From an uncultured Clostridia bacterium (GTDB lineage: Bacteria; Bacillota; Clostridia; Oscillospirales; CAG-272), in contig CANPZU010000010.1 in NCBI GenBank assembly GCA_947588825.1, positions 1-64,000 of the forward strand: a DNA stretch of 64,000 nt. The letters run 5' to 3'. Of the stretch, positions 49,554 to 59,270 are shown piece after piece. Both the position numbers and the translations under genes were made by a program. Every line of letters begins with the position of its first letter. Position 1 is the stretch's first letter. The notes under the pieces are model-generated. The model did no database searches, was not told the DNA's origin, and was given only the letters and a program-made list of their open reading frames with translations.

Positions 49554-50532
49554 GGAGCTTGTTTTACTTATTTGCCGCATGGCCTTTGAGGAGTACAGGC
49601 AAACAAACATCATAACCTCAGACGGCGAGTGCTCGCTTATGATATCCAAAAAGAAAAAAATCGCGCTTATAAACAACATAAATAAAAACGCCCCCGCAAT
49701 AAAGGCCGAAGAGCATAACAGAAAAAAGAATTATATAATAGACGTCAGCGAACACGCAGACTTTCTTTCGGCGCTGGGGATATGCGACAAACAGGGAAGG
49801 ATATATGATAAAAAGCAGCCCAAATACCGGCAAATCAACCGCTTTGTCGAACTGCTGCTTGACATTTATCCGAGTTTACCAAAACAAGGACAACTCACCG
49901 TCTGCGATCTTTGCTGCGGTAAAAGCTATCTGACCTTCGCGATTTACTACTTTCTGACAAAGCTTAAAGGAAGGCAGATCCAAATGTTCGGAGTCGATTT
50001 GAAGGCGGATGTCGTTGAGTATTGTACAAATGTGGCAAGGGACCTCGGCTGTGAGGGACTTAGCTTTATCTGCGCGGATATTTCCGCCTTTAAGAGCGAG
50101 CGCGCTCCCGACCTTGTGGTTTCGCTTCACGCCTGCGATACTGCAACCGACGTTGTGCTCTCTTACGCCATAAAAAATCGCGCCAAGGTCGTGATGTCGA
50201 CCCCGTGCTGCCACCATGAGATGAACCGTACCATGAAATGCAGCTCTCTTTCCTTTATCGAAAGACATTCTATATTAAAGCAAAAGCTGTGCGACGCGGC
50301 GACCGACGCCCTAAGAGCGCTCAGACTTGAAAGCGAGGGATACGAGGTCGAGGTGATGGAACTTATCGACCCGGAGGAAACTCCCAAAAACGTCATGATA
50401 AGAGCCGTGAAAAGCGAACGGATACGTCCGGGAAAAACGCAGGCGGCTCTTGAAGAGTATAACAGAGCCTGCAATCTTTTGGGAGTGTCTCCTACGCTTG
50501 ATAAGCTCTTAAGGGACGGGCAGCCGAGTTAA
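49510..50532 (+). CDS. SAM-dependent methyltransferase (C-terminal part of frameshifted gene)
   Basis: The frame from 49510 encodes the bulk of the protein; the authentic part starts near KKNISDKELV just after the A8 run. The SAM loop is VCDLCCGKSYLTFAIYYFL (about residue 130), followed by FGVDLKADVVEYC, VVSLHACDTATDVVL and the conserved MSTPCCHHEM. This pattern fits the RlmI/TrmA-distant family annotated as SAM-dependent methyltransferase in Firmicutes; its target is probably RNA but not established. No good ribosome site precedes 49510, which agrees with it being the second half of a larger gene starting at 49353. Confidence 0.8.
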   Translation: MTGAGRPFKKNISDKELVLLICRMAFEEYRQTNIITSDGECSLMISKKKKIALINNINKNAPAIKAEEHNRKKNYIIDVSEHADFLSALGICDKQGRIYDKKQPKYRQINRFVELLLDIYPSLPKQGQLTVCDLCCGKSYLTFAIYYFLTKLKGRQIQMFGVDLKADVVEYCTNVARDLGCEGLSFICADISAFKSERAPDLVVSLHACDTATDVVLSYAIKNRAKVVMSTPCCHHEMNRTMKCSSLSFIERHSILKQKLCDAATDALRALRLESEGYEVEVMELIDPEETPKNVMIRAVKSERIRPGKTQAALEEYNRACNLLGVSPTLDKLLRDGQPS

Positions 50533-50559
50533 TGTGATCAAAATGAATGAGGTAAAACA

Positions 50560-51258
50560 ATGGAAATAATGTCTGACAGTCAAAAAATCGAACAGGTGCT
50601 TCTTTCAAGGTTATCAAAAAGCGAGATAAAGGAGTGGATAAAGACATATTCGGCACCGTATAAGGAGCTTATGGCTTATTATCGCTGCGCTATTATGGAG
50701 ATTGAGACCAAGTTTCGGGTGCTGAGCGAAGAGCTTTCGATGCAGTATGACAGAAATCCCATCGAAACGGTGAAAACACGTCTTAAATCTCCCGAGGCAA
50801 TACTTGATAAGCTCACCAGACGTTCTTTGCCCATAACCGTAAAGAGCATTGAGGAAAATATAAACGACGTCGCGGGCATTAGGGTTATCGGAACCTTTTT
50901 GTCCGATATCTACATGCTTTCAAACGCGCTGCTCAAGCAGGACGACATTTCTCTTATTAAGAAAAAAGATTATATAAGCGAGCCGAAGGAGAACGGCTAT
51001 CGCAGTCTGCATCTCATCATCGAAACTCCCATTTTTCTTCACAACAGCAAAAAGTATATGAAGGTGGAGGTGCAGTTTCGAACAATTTCCATGGACTGGT
51101 GGGCAAGCGCCGAGCATAAAATCAGGTATAAAAAGGATATTGTAGTACCCGACGATATCGACAGAGAGCTTTTTGAATGCGCAAGGCTTGCAAGCGAGCT
51201 TGATATGCGCATGGAGCGTATCCAAAAGGCGGCCATGCAGCGTCCAAAACCGATATGA
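50560..51258 (+). CDS. Small alarmone (p)ppGpp synthetase, RelQ-like
   Basis: A 232-residue protein with a single RelA/SpoT synthetase domain and no hydrolase domain. Motifs: DVAGIRVIGTFLSDIY, then YISEPKENGYRSLHLIIE with the catalytic segment, and VEVQFRTISMDWWASAEHKIRYK. It makes ppGpp/pppGpp from GTP/GDP and ATP under stress. Flanking helices (residues 1-55 and the last 40) match RelQ-type tetramer contacts. Start ATG 50560 behind GAGGTAAA. It is 27 bases after the methyltransferase. Confidence 0.9.
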   Translation: MEIMSDSQKIEQVLLSRLSKSEIKEWIKTYSAPYKELMAYYRCAIMEIETKFRVLSEELSMQYDRNPIETVKTRLKSPEAILDKLTRRSLPITVKSIEENINDVAGIRVIGTFLSDIYMLSNALLKQDDISLIKKKDYISEPKENGYRSLHLIIETPIFLHNSKKYMKVEVQFRTISMDWWASAEHKIRYKKDIVVPDDIDRELFECARLASELDMRMERIQKAAMQRPKPI

Positions 51259-51328
51259 TTAACCCAAAAACGGCTTCACACGGGTAAGGCCCGTGAAAAA
51301 TAAAATAAAAATTGAAAGGAAAAACAAG

Positions 51329-51889
51329 ATGAAAACACTTAAAGAAAACTTCGGAACGATCATCGTCTGTCTGCTTGAGATAATCGTGGGAATACTTTTG
51401 CTTATCGATCCGGTCGGCTTTACCTCAACGATAATCACGGCGATTGGCGCGGTGCTTTTTATCAGAGGAATTTTCAGCATAATCAGCTATTTTCGCAAAA
51501 ACGTCAAGATCGCTTCAGCCGAACAGAGCATGGCAAAGGGACTTATAGCGATCATGGGCGGACTTTTCTGTATATTGAAAAACGGCGTGATAATCGATGT
51601 TTTTTCAATTCTCACCCTTCTTTACGGAATCGGCGTCCTGCTGCTCGGAACATTTAAGGTGCAGTTTACGTTCGACCTCATCAGGACCAAAAAACGCTGG
51701 GCGCTCTCTGCCATCAGCGCGCTGCTGACGCTGGGTTTTGCGGTGCTTATTATATTTAATCCCTTTGAGTCGACCAAAATGCTTTGGATATTTATCGCAG
51801 TCACCCTTATTTTCGAAGCGCTGCTTGATATCATCTCCGTCTTTATATCGGACGGCAAAAAGAGAACTCCGTCTCAAAACAACGCTTGA
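51329..51889 (+). CDS. DUF308 family membrane protein
   Basis: A 186-residue protein with about six hydrophobic helices in three pairs (IIVCLLEIIVGILLLI; STIITAIGAVLFIRGIFSII; and so on), typical of DUF308/HdeD-like proteins. HdeD relatives are linked to acid stress, but the function is not known here. The start is ATG 51329 behind GAAAGG; an in-frame ATG 12 codons earlier is less well placed. It is the last gene of the PHP-methyltransferase-relQ run. Confidence 0.82.
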   Translation: MKTLKENFGTIIVCLLEIIVGILLLIDPVGFTSTIITAIGAVLFIRGIFSIISYFRKNVKIASAEQSMAKGLIAIMGGLFCILKNGVIIDVFSILTLLYGIGVLLLGTFKVQFTFDLIRTKKRWALSAISALLTLGFAVLIIFNPFESTKMLWIFIAVTLIFEALLDIISVFISDGKKRTPSQNNA

Positions 51890-52101
51890 GTGCGGAGCGT
51901 TTTGCCATAAACACAAATGTCGCTTCGCTTAAAAGCGCGCTTAAAAAATCAAACAAAAAAGGGGCTGCTTGGGGCGTCCTTTGCAGGGAAGAAGCCTCAA
52001 TCCCAAATATTCGTGAAGTCCGCACCTTGAAAAAGATGCGGACTTTGGACTGTGGCGCCATAATACGATGCTCGTTGTCCTTGCGGACGGGTTATTGTGT
52101 T
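51890..52101. other. Intergenic stretch with a perfect hairpin
   Basis: No gene is seen. It includes a perfect nine-pair stem AAGTCCGCA (52016-52024) with TGCGGACTT (52037-52045) and GC-rich flanks. No T-run follows, so its role is unclear. It separates the convergent DUF308 and alpha/beta hydrolase genes. Confidence 0.5.
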
Positions 52102-52857
52102 TCAATCGACCAATTGCTTGTCAACGGAGAATAAGAAGTCAAGAATTCTTTGATTCAGCTCCTTTGCCTGTTCACTAACAAAATGGGGACGGTGACCGCC
52201 GCCCTTCACTTCATAAATTTCTCCGTGCGGTACTTTATTCTGCAATTCGATACAACTGCCAAAGGGGTCATGCTCTCCGTTTATAAATAAAGCAGGACAT
52301 TTAATTGCTGCCCATTCTTCATCCGTAAGGTTTGGATGAGATTTCCAGTCAGCCACGGTGTTTTTCAGATAGGTCTGCCAATCACCGCGGTGCGCCTCAT
52401 AATGCCGCATTTTCATATCTTCCATAAATTTCGTATCATTCTTGGCAATCAGGTTTTCCGGCAAAAAATCCTCTGCGCCTTCAGGTCTGGGATAAGCGCC
52501 GCCGCCAATTGTCACGAGGCTTTTCACTTTGTCAGGATATTTTGCCGCAATGTAACATCCGACATATGCACCACAGCTATATCCGATTAAATGAGCGTGC
52601 TTTATTTCCATGGCATCGAGGAAACTTGCCATATCATCCGCTATCTTACGGCTGTTCCAGTTTAGGCTTTCGCAGATTGTCCGTCCGTGTCCTCGAAAAT
52701 CGGGATAAAAGCAACGATAATATTCTTGAAAGGGAAGAATTTGTCCTGAGAATGCAAGCAAGCCACGGCTAAAATGGCTGTGGAGAAACAGCAGAGCTTC
52801 TCCTCTTCCGAATTCCTCGTAAAACAAATTTAAATCATTTAATTTTATATAAGGCAT
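52102..52857 (-). CDS. Alpha/beta hydrolase
   Basis: A 251-residue alpha/beta-hydrolase. The nucleophile elbow is GYSCGAY (Ser about residue 93), the oxyanion region LFLHSHFSRG, the acid probably Asp in NGEHDPFG and the catalytic His in GGHRPHF. It may be an esterase or C-C hydrolase; substrate unknown. The start is ATG 52857 (MPYIKLNDL); a GTG three codons earlier is possible. Its codon use is more AT-rich at third positions than neighbouring genes, which hints at recent transfer. Confidence 0.85.
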   Translation of the reverse strand: MPYIKLNDLNLFYEEFGRGEALLFLHSHFSRGLLAFSGQILPFQEYYRCFYPDFRGHGRTICESLNWNSRKIADDMASFLDAMEIKHAHLIGYSCGAYVGCYIAAKYPDKVKSLVTIGGGAYPRPEGAEDFLPENLIAKNDTKFMEDMKMRHYEAHRGDWQTYLKNTVADWKSHPNLTDEEWAAIKCPALFINGEHDPFGSCIELQNKVPHGEIYEVKGGGHRPHFVSEQAKELNQRILDFLFSVDKQLVD

Positions 52858-52951
52858 GTAGTTCACCGTACTTCAACATAAAACAAAAGAGGAGCACCTT
52901 CCTTACGGAGTACATCTTTTTTTAGGCCCCTTATTGTTTTATAGCTATTTG

Positions 52952-54322
52952 TCATATGCTTTTAACGCGATGCTGCTCGTACCTTTTCTTTATCATGTTG
53001 AAAATGATAAAATATGCTGCAAGCTGCACGAGAAAGCTGATTATCCATGAGATGGGATATGAGATATAGAGTATAAACTGCGTGTGAAATTTAGCAAAGA
53101 TCGTGTATATCCACAGTATTCTTATACCGCAGACGCCAAGCACGGTTATCGCCATTGGGACGATCGAATTGCCCAGTCCTCTTATGGCTCCCGTCAGGAC
53201 GTCCATAATTCCGCAGGTGAAATAGGTGACGGTTATCACCGCCATACGGGATATCCCGTATTCAATGCGTTTTGTTTCGCCGGGCAGGTAGATGTTAAGC
53301 AAAGGATATCTGAGAATATACGCGATTATACCCATGCCGAAACCGACGATGAAAACCATAATGAGGTTTGTAAACAGGGTTTTTTTGATTTTTTCGTACC
53401 GACCGGCCCCCATAAATTGACCGGTGAAGGTGAGAGCTGACTGATGAAAGGCATTCATTGAGATCCATATAAATCCCTCGATGTTGGAAGCGGCGGTATT
53501 GCCCGCCATAACTGCGCTTCCGAAGGAGTTGACCGAGGACTGTATTATGACGTTTGAAAACGAGAAAAGAAAACCCTGGAGCCCCGAGGGGATGCCTATT
53601 TTAAGTATTGAAACAAGCTTTGATTTGTATATTCGCATCTGCCTCAGGCTGAGTTTTACGCATTCGGTGCTTCTCATAAGGTGGAGCACCACAAGCAAAG
53701 CCGACACCACTTGAGAGGCGACGGTCGCTATTGCGACTCCCGCCACGTCCATTTCAAATACTATAACCGTTATTAAATTAAGTATAACGTTCACTATTCC
53801 GGCGATGACAAGAAAAATGAGGGGGTTTTTTGTATCGCCCACCGCGCGGAGTATCGAAGCGCCGAAGTTGTATATAAGGGAAGCTATGCTGCCCAAGAAG
53901 TAAATTTGCATATAAGTTGTGGAAAGGTCGATAACGTCGGAAGGGGTTTCCATAAAGGTCAGAAAGGCCCTTGAGAAAAGAACTCCGATCACCGTGATTA
54001 TCGCTCCCACAACAACGCTTACCGGAAAAGCGGTATGTACCGTTTCATAAACCGCCCTTTTGTCGTTTGCGCCGTAGTTGTGAGCGACTATAACGCTGAC
54101 GCCCACGGCAATTCCCTGAGAAAGGCTGATAATCAGATTTATAAGCGCGCTGGTAGCCCCCACCGCGGCAAGAGAAGTGGGACTTGCAAAGTTTCCGACA
54201 ACCACAATGTCGGCGGCGTTAAAAAGAAGCTGGAGGATACCTGTTGCAATCAAAGGCAGCGCAAAAAGAATTGTGCTTTTAACGATCGAACGGCTGTTCA
54301 ATATTTTACTGTCGCTGTTCAT
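52952..54322 (-). CDS. MATE family efflux transporter
   Basis: A 456-residue drug/sodium (or proton) antiporter with 12 predicted membrane helices in two homologous halves. Typical elements are LFNAADIVVVGNFAS in helix 2 region, ILRAVGDTKNPLIF and the equivalent AIRGLGNSIVPM in the second half. Substrate unknown; DinF/NorM-like. Start ATG 54322; the purine-rich GAAAGGGG lies 18 bases upstream, rather far. It is divergent from the GH92 gene. Confidence 0.92.
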   Translation of the reverse strand: MNSDSKILNSRSIVKSTILFALPLIATGILQLLFNAADIVVVGNFASPTSLAAVGATSALINLIISLSQGIAVGVSVIVAHNYGANDKRAVYETVHTAFPVSVVVGAIITVIGVLFSRAFLTFMETPSDVIDLSTTYMQIYFLGSIASLIYNFGASILRAVGDTKNPLIFLVIAGIVNVILNLITVIVFEMDVAGVAIATVASQVVSALLVVLHLMRSTECVKLSLRQMRIYKSKLVSILKIGIPSGLQGFLFSFSNVIIQSSVNSFGSAVMAGNTAASNIEGFIWISMNAFHQSALTFTGQFMGAGRYEKIKKTLFTNLIMVFIVGFGMGIIAYILRYPLLNIYLPGETKRIEYGISRMAVITVTYFTCGIMDVLTGAIRGLGNSIVPMAITVLGVCGIRILWIYTIFAKFHTQFILYISYPISWIISFLVQLAAYFIIFNMIKKRYEQHRVKSI

Positions 54323-54490
54323 ATGTATGCTATATAATGACCCCTTTCAAAAGAAAAACCATAACAATATAATAGTAGCACCTTAAATAAATAAAATCAA
54401 GTCTTTTATGGTATGTTGTTTAAAAATAAATTCTTATTGGTTTTTTTGCAAAGCTTTGTAAAAATTTTATAAAAGAACGGCGCTTCATTG

Positions 54491-54519
54491 TTGACTTTTT
54501 AACAAACGCATGGTATAAT
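54491..54519 (+). promoter_or_regulatory. Sigma-A promoter of the GH92 gene
   Basis: TTGACT (54491-54496), 17-base spacer, TATAAT (54514-54519), 62 bases before the start codon. Confidence 0.75.
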
Positions 54520-54581
54520 AAAAAGGTAAGTATTCACGGTGCCGCCAAAGCGCGCGGCGCCCTATGAAAGGAAAATGCGAT

Positions 54582-57500
54582 ATGAAAAGAACTCTTGCTT
54601 TTTTGCTGACATTTTCGTTTTTAACGGGGATTTTGTACGGTCATACGTTTATAAGCTTCTGCGCGTCCGAGACAAATGACACAAATGACATTGAAAACAT
54701 TGAAAGCGAGGAGCTTTTCTTCACCTCGTTTGAGGACGGCGAAAACAACGATCTTCTTCTTTCCGAGCTTGACCGAGACTATGCCTTCGGACTTGTTCTT
54801 GCGCAGGAGGAAAGCGGCAGTGACGGACTGCCCGTATTGCTCGCTTCTGTCGGCGGAAGCAATGATTTTAACGGCAGCGAGGGTAAGACAAACCTGTTTG
54901 ACGGAAATACGAACACCAAGTTTCTTACCGAAAGCACTACCTCCGAGGTGTACTTTAAGCTTGTAAAGGGCGCTATAATCGATTCCTTCAAGATCGCCTC
55001 GGCAAACGACGAGCCCGCAAGGGATCCGCGCGATATAACTCTTTACGGCTCGAACGACGGCTCAGGCTGGGAGGAGATATACAGCGTCTCTGATATCGGT
55101 TTTTCTAAAAGATACGAGGAAATAACATATAATATTCCAAACAACACGCAAATCTACCAGTGGTACAGGCTGTCTGTCACAAAGAATAACGGAAGCGGCA
55201 ATATGACTCAGTATTCCGAGCTCGCACTCTATGGAGAGTCAAAAGACACGCAGCCTCAGGATACGCCCAAGGTAGGCGATTCTCCGATGTCGACTCTCAG
55301 GGCCGCCGGGCCGGGCAGCACATGGGGAAGTTATTCTTCCGTCGGCTGGACGGGGTTTGGCGCGCTTTCTGCGACGTCTCAGAAAAACAGCCAAAAAGCA
55401 TACGCCCGAAATGTGATCTTTGATAACCTTAATATCGCGGTGAGCGACTTAACGCGGCTAAGTTATGTCATTTTCCCCGCTCTTAAGGACTCTTCGTACG
55501 ATTATTATTATACCTCAATGCATTTTGTGGTGGATCTTAAATTCAGCGACGGTACATACTTATCTGACCTTGGAGCGAAGGATCAAAACAAAATGGAGTA
55601 CACTCCGGAGGGACAGGCCCATGGAGAGGCGCTCTACACTCAGCAATGGAATTATGTCGAGGTCGACCTGTCCTTAGTTGCGCAGGGCAAGACAATCGAG
55701 CAGATACTCATATATTTCAACATGGAGGAGGGCTCAAGCAGGACGGCGTTTAGCGCCTATTTTGACGACATAAGGATTGAGAACAAAGCGGACCCGACCT
55801 ACGCGCATCTTTCCGACTATATTGACATAAGGCGCGGAAGCAACAACACCAGCACTTTTTCAAGAGGGCTCACCACCCCGGGAGTGACGACTCCCAACGG
55901 ATTCAATTTCTATACACCCGTCACAAATCCCAATGACAAACAGCTTCCCTATATGTATCAGCTTGCGGGAAACAACAATACCTTTGACAGCATGTCAGTT
56001 ATGCACGTTCCCTCAAACTGGATAGGCAGCTGGGGAACATGGCAGTTCATGGTCAATACAAGTATAGATACAAGCGACGGTATGGCTCTTGTGGGCAGTG
56101 ATGACATAGGTCCCGATTCCCGCAAAGCGCGCTTTAGCCATGACAATGAGACGGCAAATGCCCACTATTACAGCGTGACCTTTGACAAGGGAAGCGCCGC
56201 TTCAAATGTCCGATTTGAGATAACGCCCACCTCCCACGGGGCATTGGCGCGCTTTACCTTCCCAAAGGACAGTGAAAACGTCAATTTGATATTTGACTGC
56301 CTGTGGGGTTCCTCCACGGTGAGTATAAATGACGACGGCACGTTTATCGCCACTTCAAACCACACAAGCGGCGGCTCCTCAAAAATGTATGTTTACGGTG
56401 TGATCGAAAACGATATCGAATCTTATAAAACGTTTAATGACGGCGGGGCTATCATCTCATTTCCCAAAGGGACCGTCACGGTGAACATGCAAATTGCAAC
56501 GTCATATCTGAGCAGTGCACAGGCAAAACACAGCCTTGAGCTTGAGACACAGGGCAAGAATTTTGATGAGGTACGCGACTTGGCACAGAAGGCTTGGGAT
56601 GATATATGTAACAGAATAGAGATTGAGGGCGCTTCATATACCGAGCTTGTCACCTTTTATTCCTCAATATACAGGCTTTATGCTTATCCGACCCTGTATT
56701 CGGAGAACGAGGGCACAAATGAAAGCGAAAAATGGGTGTACGCGAGCCCCTATAAAAACGGCAGAAAAACCGAAGGCAAAATGTATGTAAACAACGGCTT
56801 TTGGGACACCTACAGGACCGCGTGGGCGGCATACGGGCTCCTGACGCCCTCCCTTGACGGCGAGCTGCTGTCCGGTCTTGTTCAGCACTATATCGATCAG
56901 GGATGGGTTCCCAGATGGATCGCTCCCGGCGGACAAAACAGCATGGTGGGCACGTCAAGCGATATCATATTTGCCGACGCATATGTCAAGGGCCTTGACT
57001 TCGACTTTGAAAATGCGTACAAGTCAATGCTCAGAAACGCTTCCACGGTGTCGAGCGATCTCACAAACGGCGGACGCGAGGAAAACGCGACGTCCGTCTT
57101 TAAAGGATACGTTTCAAATTCGGTAAACAACGGCTTTTCATGGACGATGGAAGGCTTTATAAACGATTTTGGACTGTATGTTATGTCCCAAAAATTAGGA
57201 AAGAGCGACGAGGCCGAGTACTATTACAATCGCTGCCTCAGATACGTCGATCTTTACAACAGCGACGCGGGCTTCTTCATGGGCAAAAATCAGGAAGGGC
57301 AGTGGTCGACAAACGCCGCCTCGTATAATCCCGCGGGATGGTGGGGCGATTACACCGAAGCTTCCGGATGGATAATGGCGTTTACGGCGGTTTACGACGG
57401 AAACGGACTTGCAAATGTCTTTGGAGGCAAGAAGGCGCTTGAGGACAAACTTGACAAGTTTTTTGACGACAGCGTCGACGCCATGAAGCGGGTCACAACG

Positions 57501-58673
57501 GGAAGCATACATGAGGAAAGAGAAGCAAGAGAGGTTAGAATGGGCCAATACGCCCATAACAACCAGCCCTCGCACCATATTATCTATATGTACAACTTTA
57601 CCGAAAGCCCGAGCAAGGCGCAGCTTCTTGTCAGAACGGCGCTGCAAAAGCTTTATGTCGGCAGCGAGATCGGCCAGGGGTACTGCGGAGACGAGGATAA
57701 CGGCGAGATGTCCGCATGGTATATATTCTCCTCGATCGGTTTTTATCCTCTCTCTATGGGAAGCGGCGAGTACGCCATAGGTTCACCGCTATTTGATAAG
57801 GTCACAATACATCTGGAAAACGGCAATACGATAACCGTTACCGCAAATAACAACGGCGACGAAAATCCTTATATCAAATCATGTACCGTGAATTCTAATG
57901 ATTACAATAAGCTCTCCATTTCTCATGAAGAATTGCTCAAAGGCGCTGATATCGTCTTTGAAATGAGCTTAGAGCCGTCCGACTGGGGCACAAAGGCGTA
58001 TGAGGAAAGAACGGGCGCCGAGTTTGGCGCACTCTCTTCCCTTACCGAGGGCGACGCTTTTCCGACACACGTGTCCGATATCGTGACCAAGAGCACAAGG
58101 ATCCTTTCCTCCCTTCCCGATAAACCGACAAACGCCGGAAGTTTGGCGGGAGAGGGCATAAAGGACCTTGCAAAGCTGTTTGACGACACAAGCGAAAGCT
58201 ATGCGTCTTTTAAATCGGGGTCGAGCATCATCTTTGCTTCTTCGAAGCCGAGGAGGGTTTCAATGCTGACTCTCACAAGCGCACAAAGCGGAAAAAGCCC
58301 GACGGGCGTGCGTATCGACGCTTCCAACGACGGACAAAACTGGATAACCGTAGAGGAAAGAAACGGACTTGACTTTGAATGGAAACAGTATACGATGCCG
58401 ATTGCCGTTAAAGAGGAAAATCGCGGAATGTACTGCTATTACCGCGTGATATTAAACGGCGGTGAGGGAAACATCAGCCTTGCGGAGGTCGAACTTCTCG
58501 GTATTGAGGGCAATGAGGAGGATATCACTCCCATTGAAGTGGTACAGCCTAATAATAAATACCAAAGCGTCATCAGCGCTATAGCGATCTTTATAATCGT
58601 CGGCGCGGCGGCACTCGCCGCACTCGTTGGCGTTAGCGCGCTCTTGATAATTAAGAGAAAACGCTCGGCGTAA
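54582..58673 (+). CDS. Secreted, membrane-anchored GH92 family alpha-mannosidase with F5/8C-like modules
   Basis: A 1363-residue exported enzyme. A signal peptide (about residues 1-32) is followed by an F5/8 type C-like domain (about 85-220), a galactose-binding-like sandwich (about 240-405), then the GH92 N-domain and (alpha/alpha)6 catalytic region (about 410-1130). Motifs: FWDTYRTAWAAYGLL (about 740), GTSSDIIFADAY, QPSHHIIYMYN and GDEDNGEMSAWYIFSS (about 1035). A second F5/8C-like module (about 1200-1310) precedes one membrane helix and KRKRSA. There is no LPxTG, so anchoring is by the helix. GH92 enzymes are Ca-dependent exo-alpha-mannosidases on N-glycans and yeast mannan. ATG 54582 is behind GAAAGGAAA. 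Confidence 0.92.
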   Translation: MKRTLAFLLTFSFLTGILYGHTFISFCASETNDTNDIENIESEELFFTSFEDGENNDLLLSELDRDYAFGLVLAQEESGSDGLPVLLASVGGSNDFNGSEGKTNLFDGNTNTKFLTESTTSEVYFKLVKGAIIDSFKIASANDEPARDPRDITLYGSNDGSGWEEIYSVSDIGFSKRYEEITYNIPNNTQIYQWYRLSVTKNNGSGNMTQYSELALYGESKDTQPQDTPKVGDSPMSTLRAAGPGSTWGSYSSVGWTGFGALSATSQKNSQKAYARNVIFDNLNIAVSDLTRLSYVIFPALKDSSYDYYYTSMHFVVDLKFSDGTYLSDLGAKDQNKMEYTPEGQAHGEALYTQQWNYVEVDLSLVAQGKTIEQILIYFNMEEGSSRTAFSAYFDDIRIENKADPTYAHLSDYIDIRRGSNNTSTFSRGLTTPGVTTPNGFNFYTPVTNPNDKQLPYMYQLAGNNNTFDSMSVMHVPSNWIGSWGTWQFMVNTSIDTSDGMALVGSDDIGPDSRKARFSHDNETANAHYYSVTFDKGSAASNVRFEITPTSHGALARFTFPKDSENVNLIFDCLWGSSTVSINDDGTFIATSNHTSGGSSKMYVYGVIENDIESYKTFNDGGAIISFPKGTVTVNMQIATSYLSSAQAKHSLELETQGKNFDEVRDLAQKAWDDICNRIEIEGASYTELVTFYSSIYRLYAYPTLYSENEGTNESEKWVYASPYKNGRKTEGKMYVNNGFWDTYRTAWAAYGLLTPSLDGELLSGLVQHYIDQGWVPRWIAPGGQNSMVGTSSDIIFADAYVKGLDFDFENAYKSMLRNASTVSSDLTNGGREENATSVFKGYVSNSVNNGFSWTMEGFINDFGLYVMSQKLGKSDEAEYYYNRCLRYVDLYNSDAGFFMGKNQEGQWSTNAASYNPAGWWGDYTEASGWIMAFTAVYDGNGLANVFGGKKALEDKLDKFFDDSVDAMKRVTTGSIHEEREAREVRMGQYAHNNQPSHHIIYMYNFTESPSKAQLLVRTALQKLYVGSEIGQGYCGDEDNGEMSAWYIFSSIGFYPLSMGSGEYAIGSPLFDKVTIHLENGNTITVTANNNGDENPYIKSCTVNSNDYNKLSISHEELLKGADIVFEMSLEPSDWGTKAYEERTGAEFGALSSLTEGDAFPTHVSDIVTKSTRILSSLPDKPTNAGSLAGEGIKDLAKLFDDTSESYASFKSGSSIIFASSKPRRVSMLTLTSAQSGKSPTGVRIDASNDGQNWITVEERNGLDFEWKQYTMPIAVKEENRGMYCYYRVILNGGEGNISLAEVELLGIEGNEEDITPIEVVQPNNKYQSVISAIAIFIIVGAAALAALVGVSALLIIKRKRSA

Positions 58674-58954
58674 GCTTTTTTCCAAATTGCTGTCCGCGCC
58701 CGACTGTTAAAACCGTTATAAAAGCTATAAAATAAATAAAGCTCATCCGAAAGGACGAACTCTGCTGTAATTATTATATCAGGGGGCTTGCCATTATTGA
58801 AGCAGTTACGCCGAAAAAGACGGGCGACGGAGATTTTTATTACGGTCGGGACAATATAAAGTATTAATAAAAAAAGGCGAAAAAGAAAAAGCGGAAAAAC
58901 AAACTGTCCTTTCATGCTGTATTTGGATGTAAGAAGAAATTATTATTATTTTAC
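58674..58954. other. Non-coding stretch after GH92
   Basis: No credible gene on either strand. The minus-strand frame that covers it (to 58915) lacks a ribosome site and runs antisense into GH92. The following hairpin at 58955 ends the GH92 transcript. Confidence 0.55.
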
Positions 58955-58993
58955 AAAAAAGCTCTTTTGTCACTCAGACAAAAGAGCTTTTTT
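58955..58993. terminator. Bidirectional terminator between GH92 and tRNA-Gly
   Basis: A perfect 17-base stem: 58955-58971 (ending GCTCTTTTGTC) with 58977-58993, around a five-base loop. T-runs occur on both strands. It ends GH92 on the plus strand and the tRNA-Gly on the minus strand, starting two bases from the tRNA CCA end. Confidence 0.88.
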
Positions 58994-58994
58994 G

Positions 58995-59068
58995 TGGAGC
59001 AGACGATGGGAGTCGAACCCACCTCTAAAGCTTGGGAAGCTTTCATTCTACCGATGAACTACGCCTGC
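58995..59068 (-). tRNA. tRNA-Gly (anticodon CCC)
   Basis: Folds as a full cloverleaf: acceptor GCAGGCG/CGTCTGC (one G-U), D arm GTTC...GAAT region, anticodon stem AAAGC/GCTTT with loop TTCCCAA, T arm GTGGG-TTCGACT-CCCAT. CCA is encoded (58997-58995). Anticodon CCC reads GGG glycine codons. Confidence 0.93.
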
Positions 59069-59270
59069 AAATTTTTTCTTATCTTGTATGCAACACAGAT
59101 AATTATATCACATATCTTATAAAATTTCCAGTACTTTTTTAAAATTTTTATTTCTTTATATATACTGTCGCAGACGTTAAGAAAATAAGGAAGATGAAGC
59201 GAAAAATATTGCAAAGCGTTTTTGTAAAAGGTGATAAAACAGTGTAATCAAACCTGCAAATACGAAAAAA

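Noticed and set aside
58439..58915. 158-codon minus-strand frame after GH92
   Set aside because: It lacks a ribosome site and half of it is antisense to the GH92 C-terminus; the hydrophobic stretches come from T-rich intergenic sequence.
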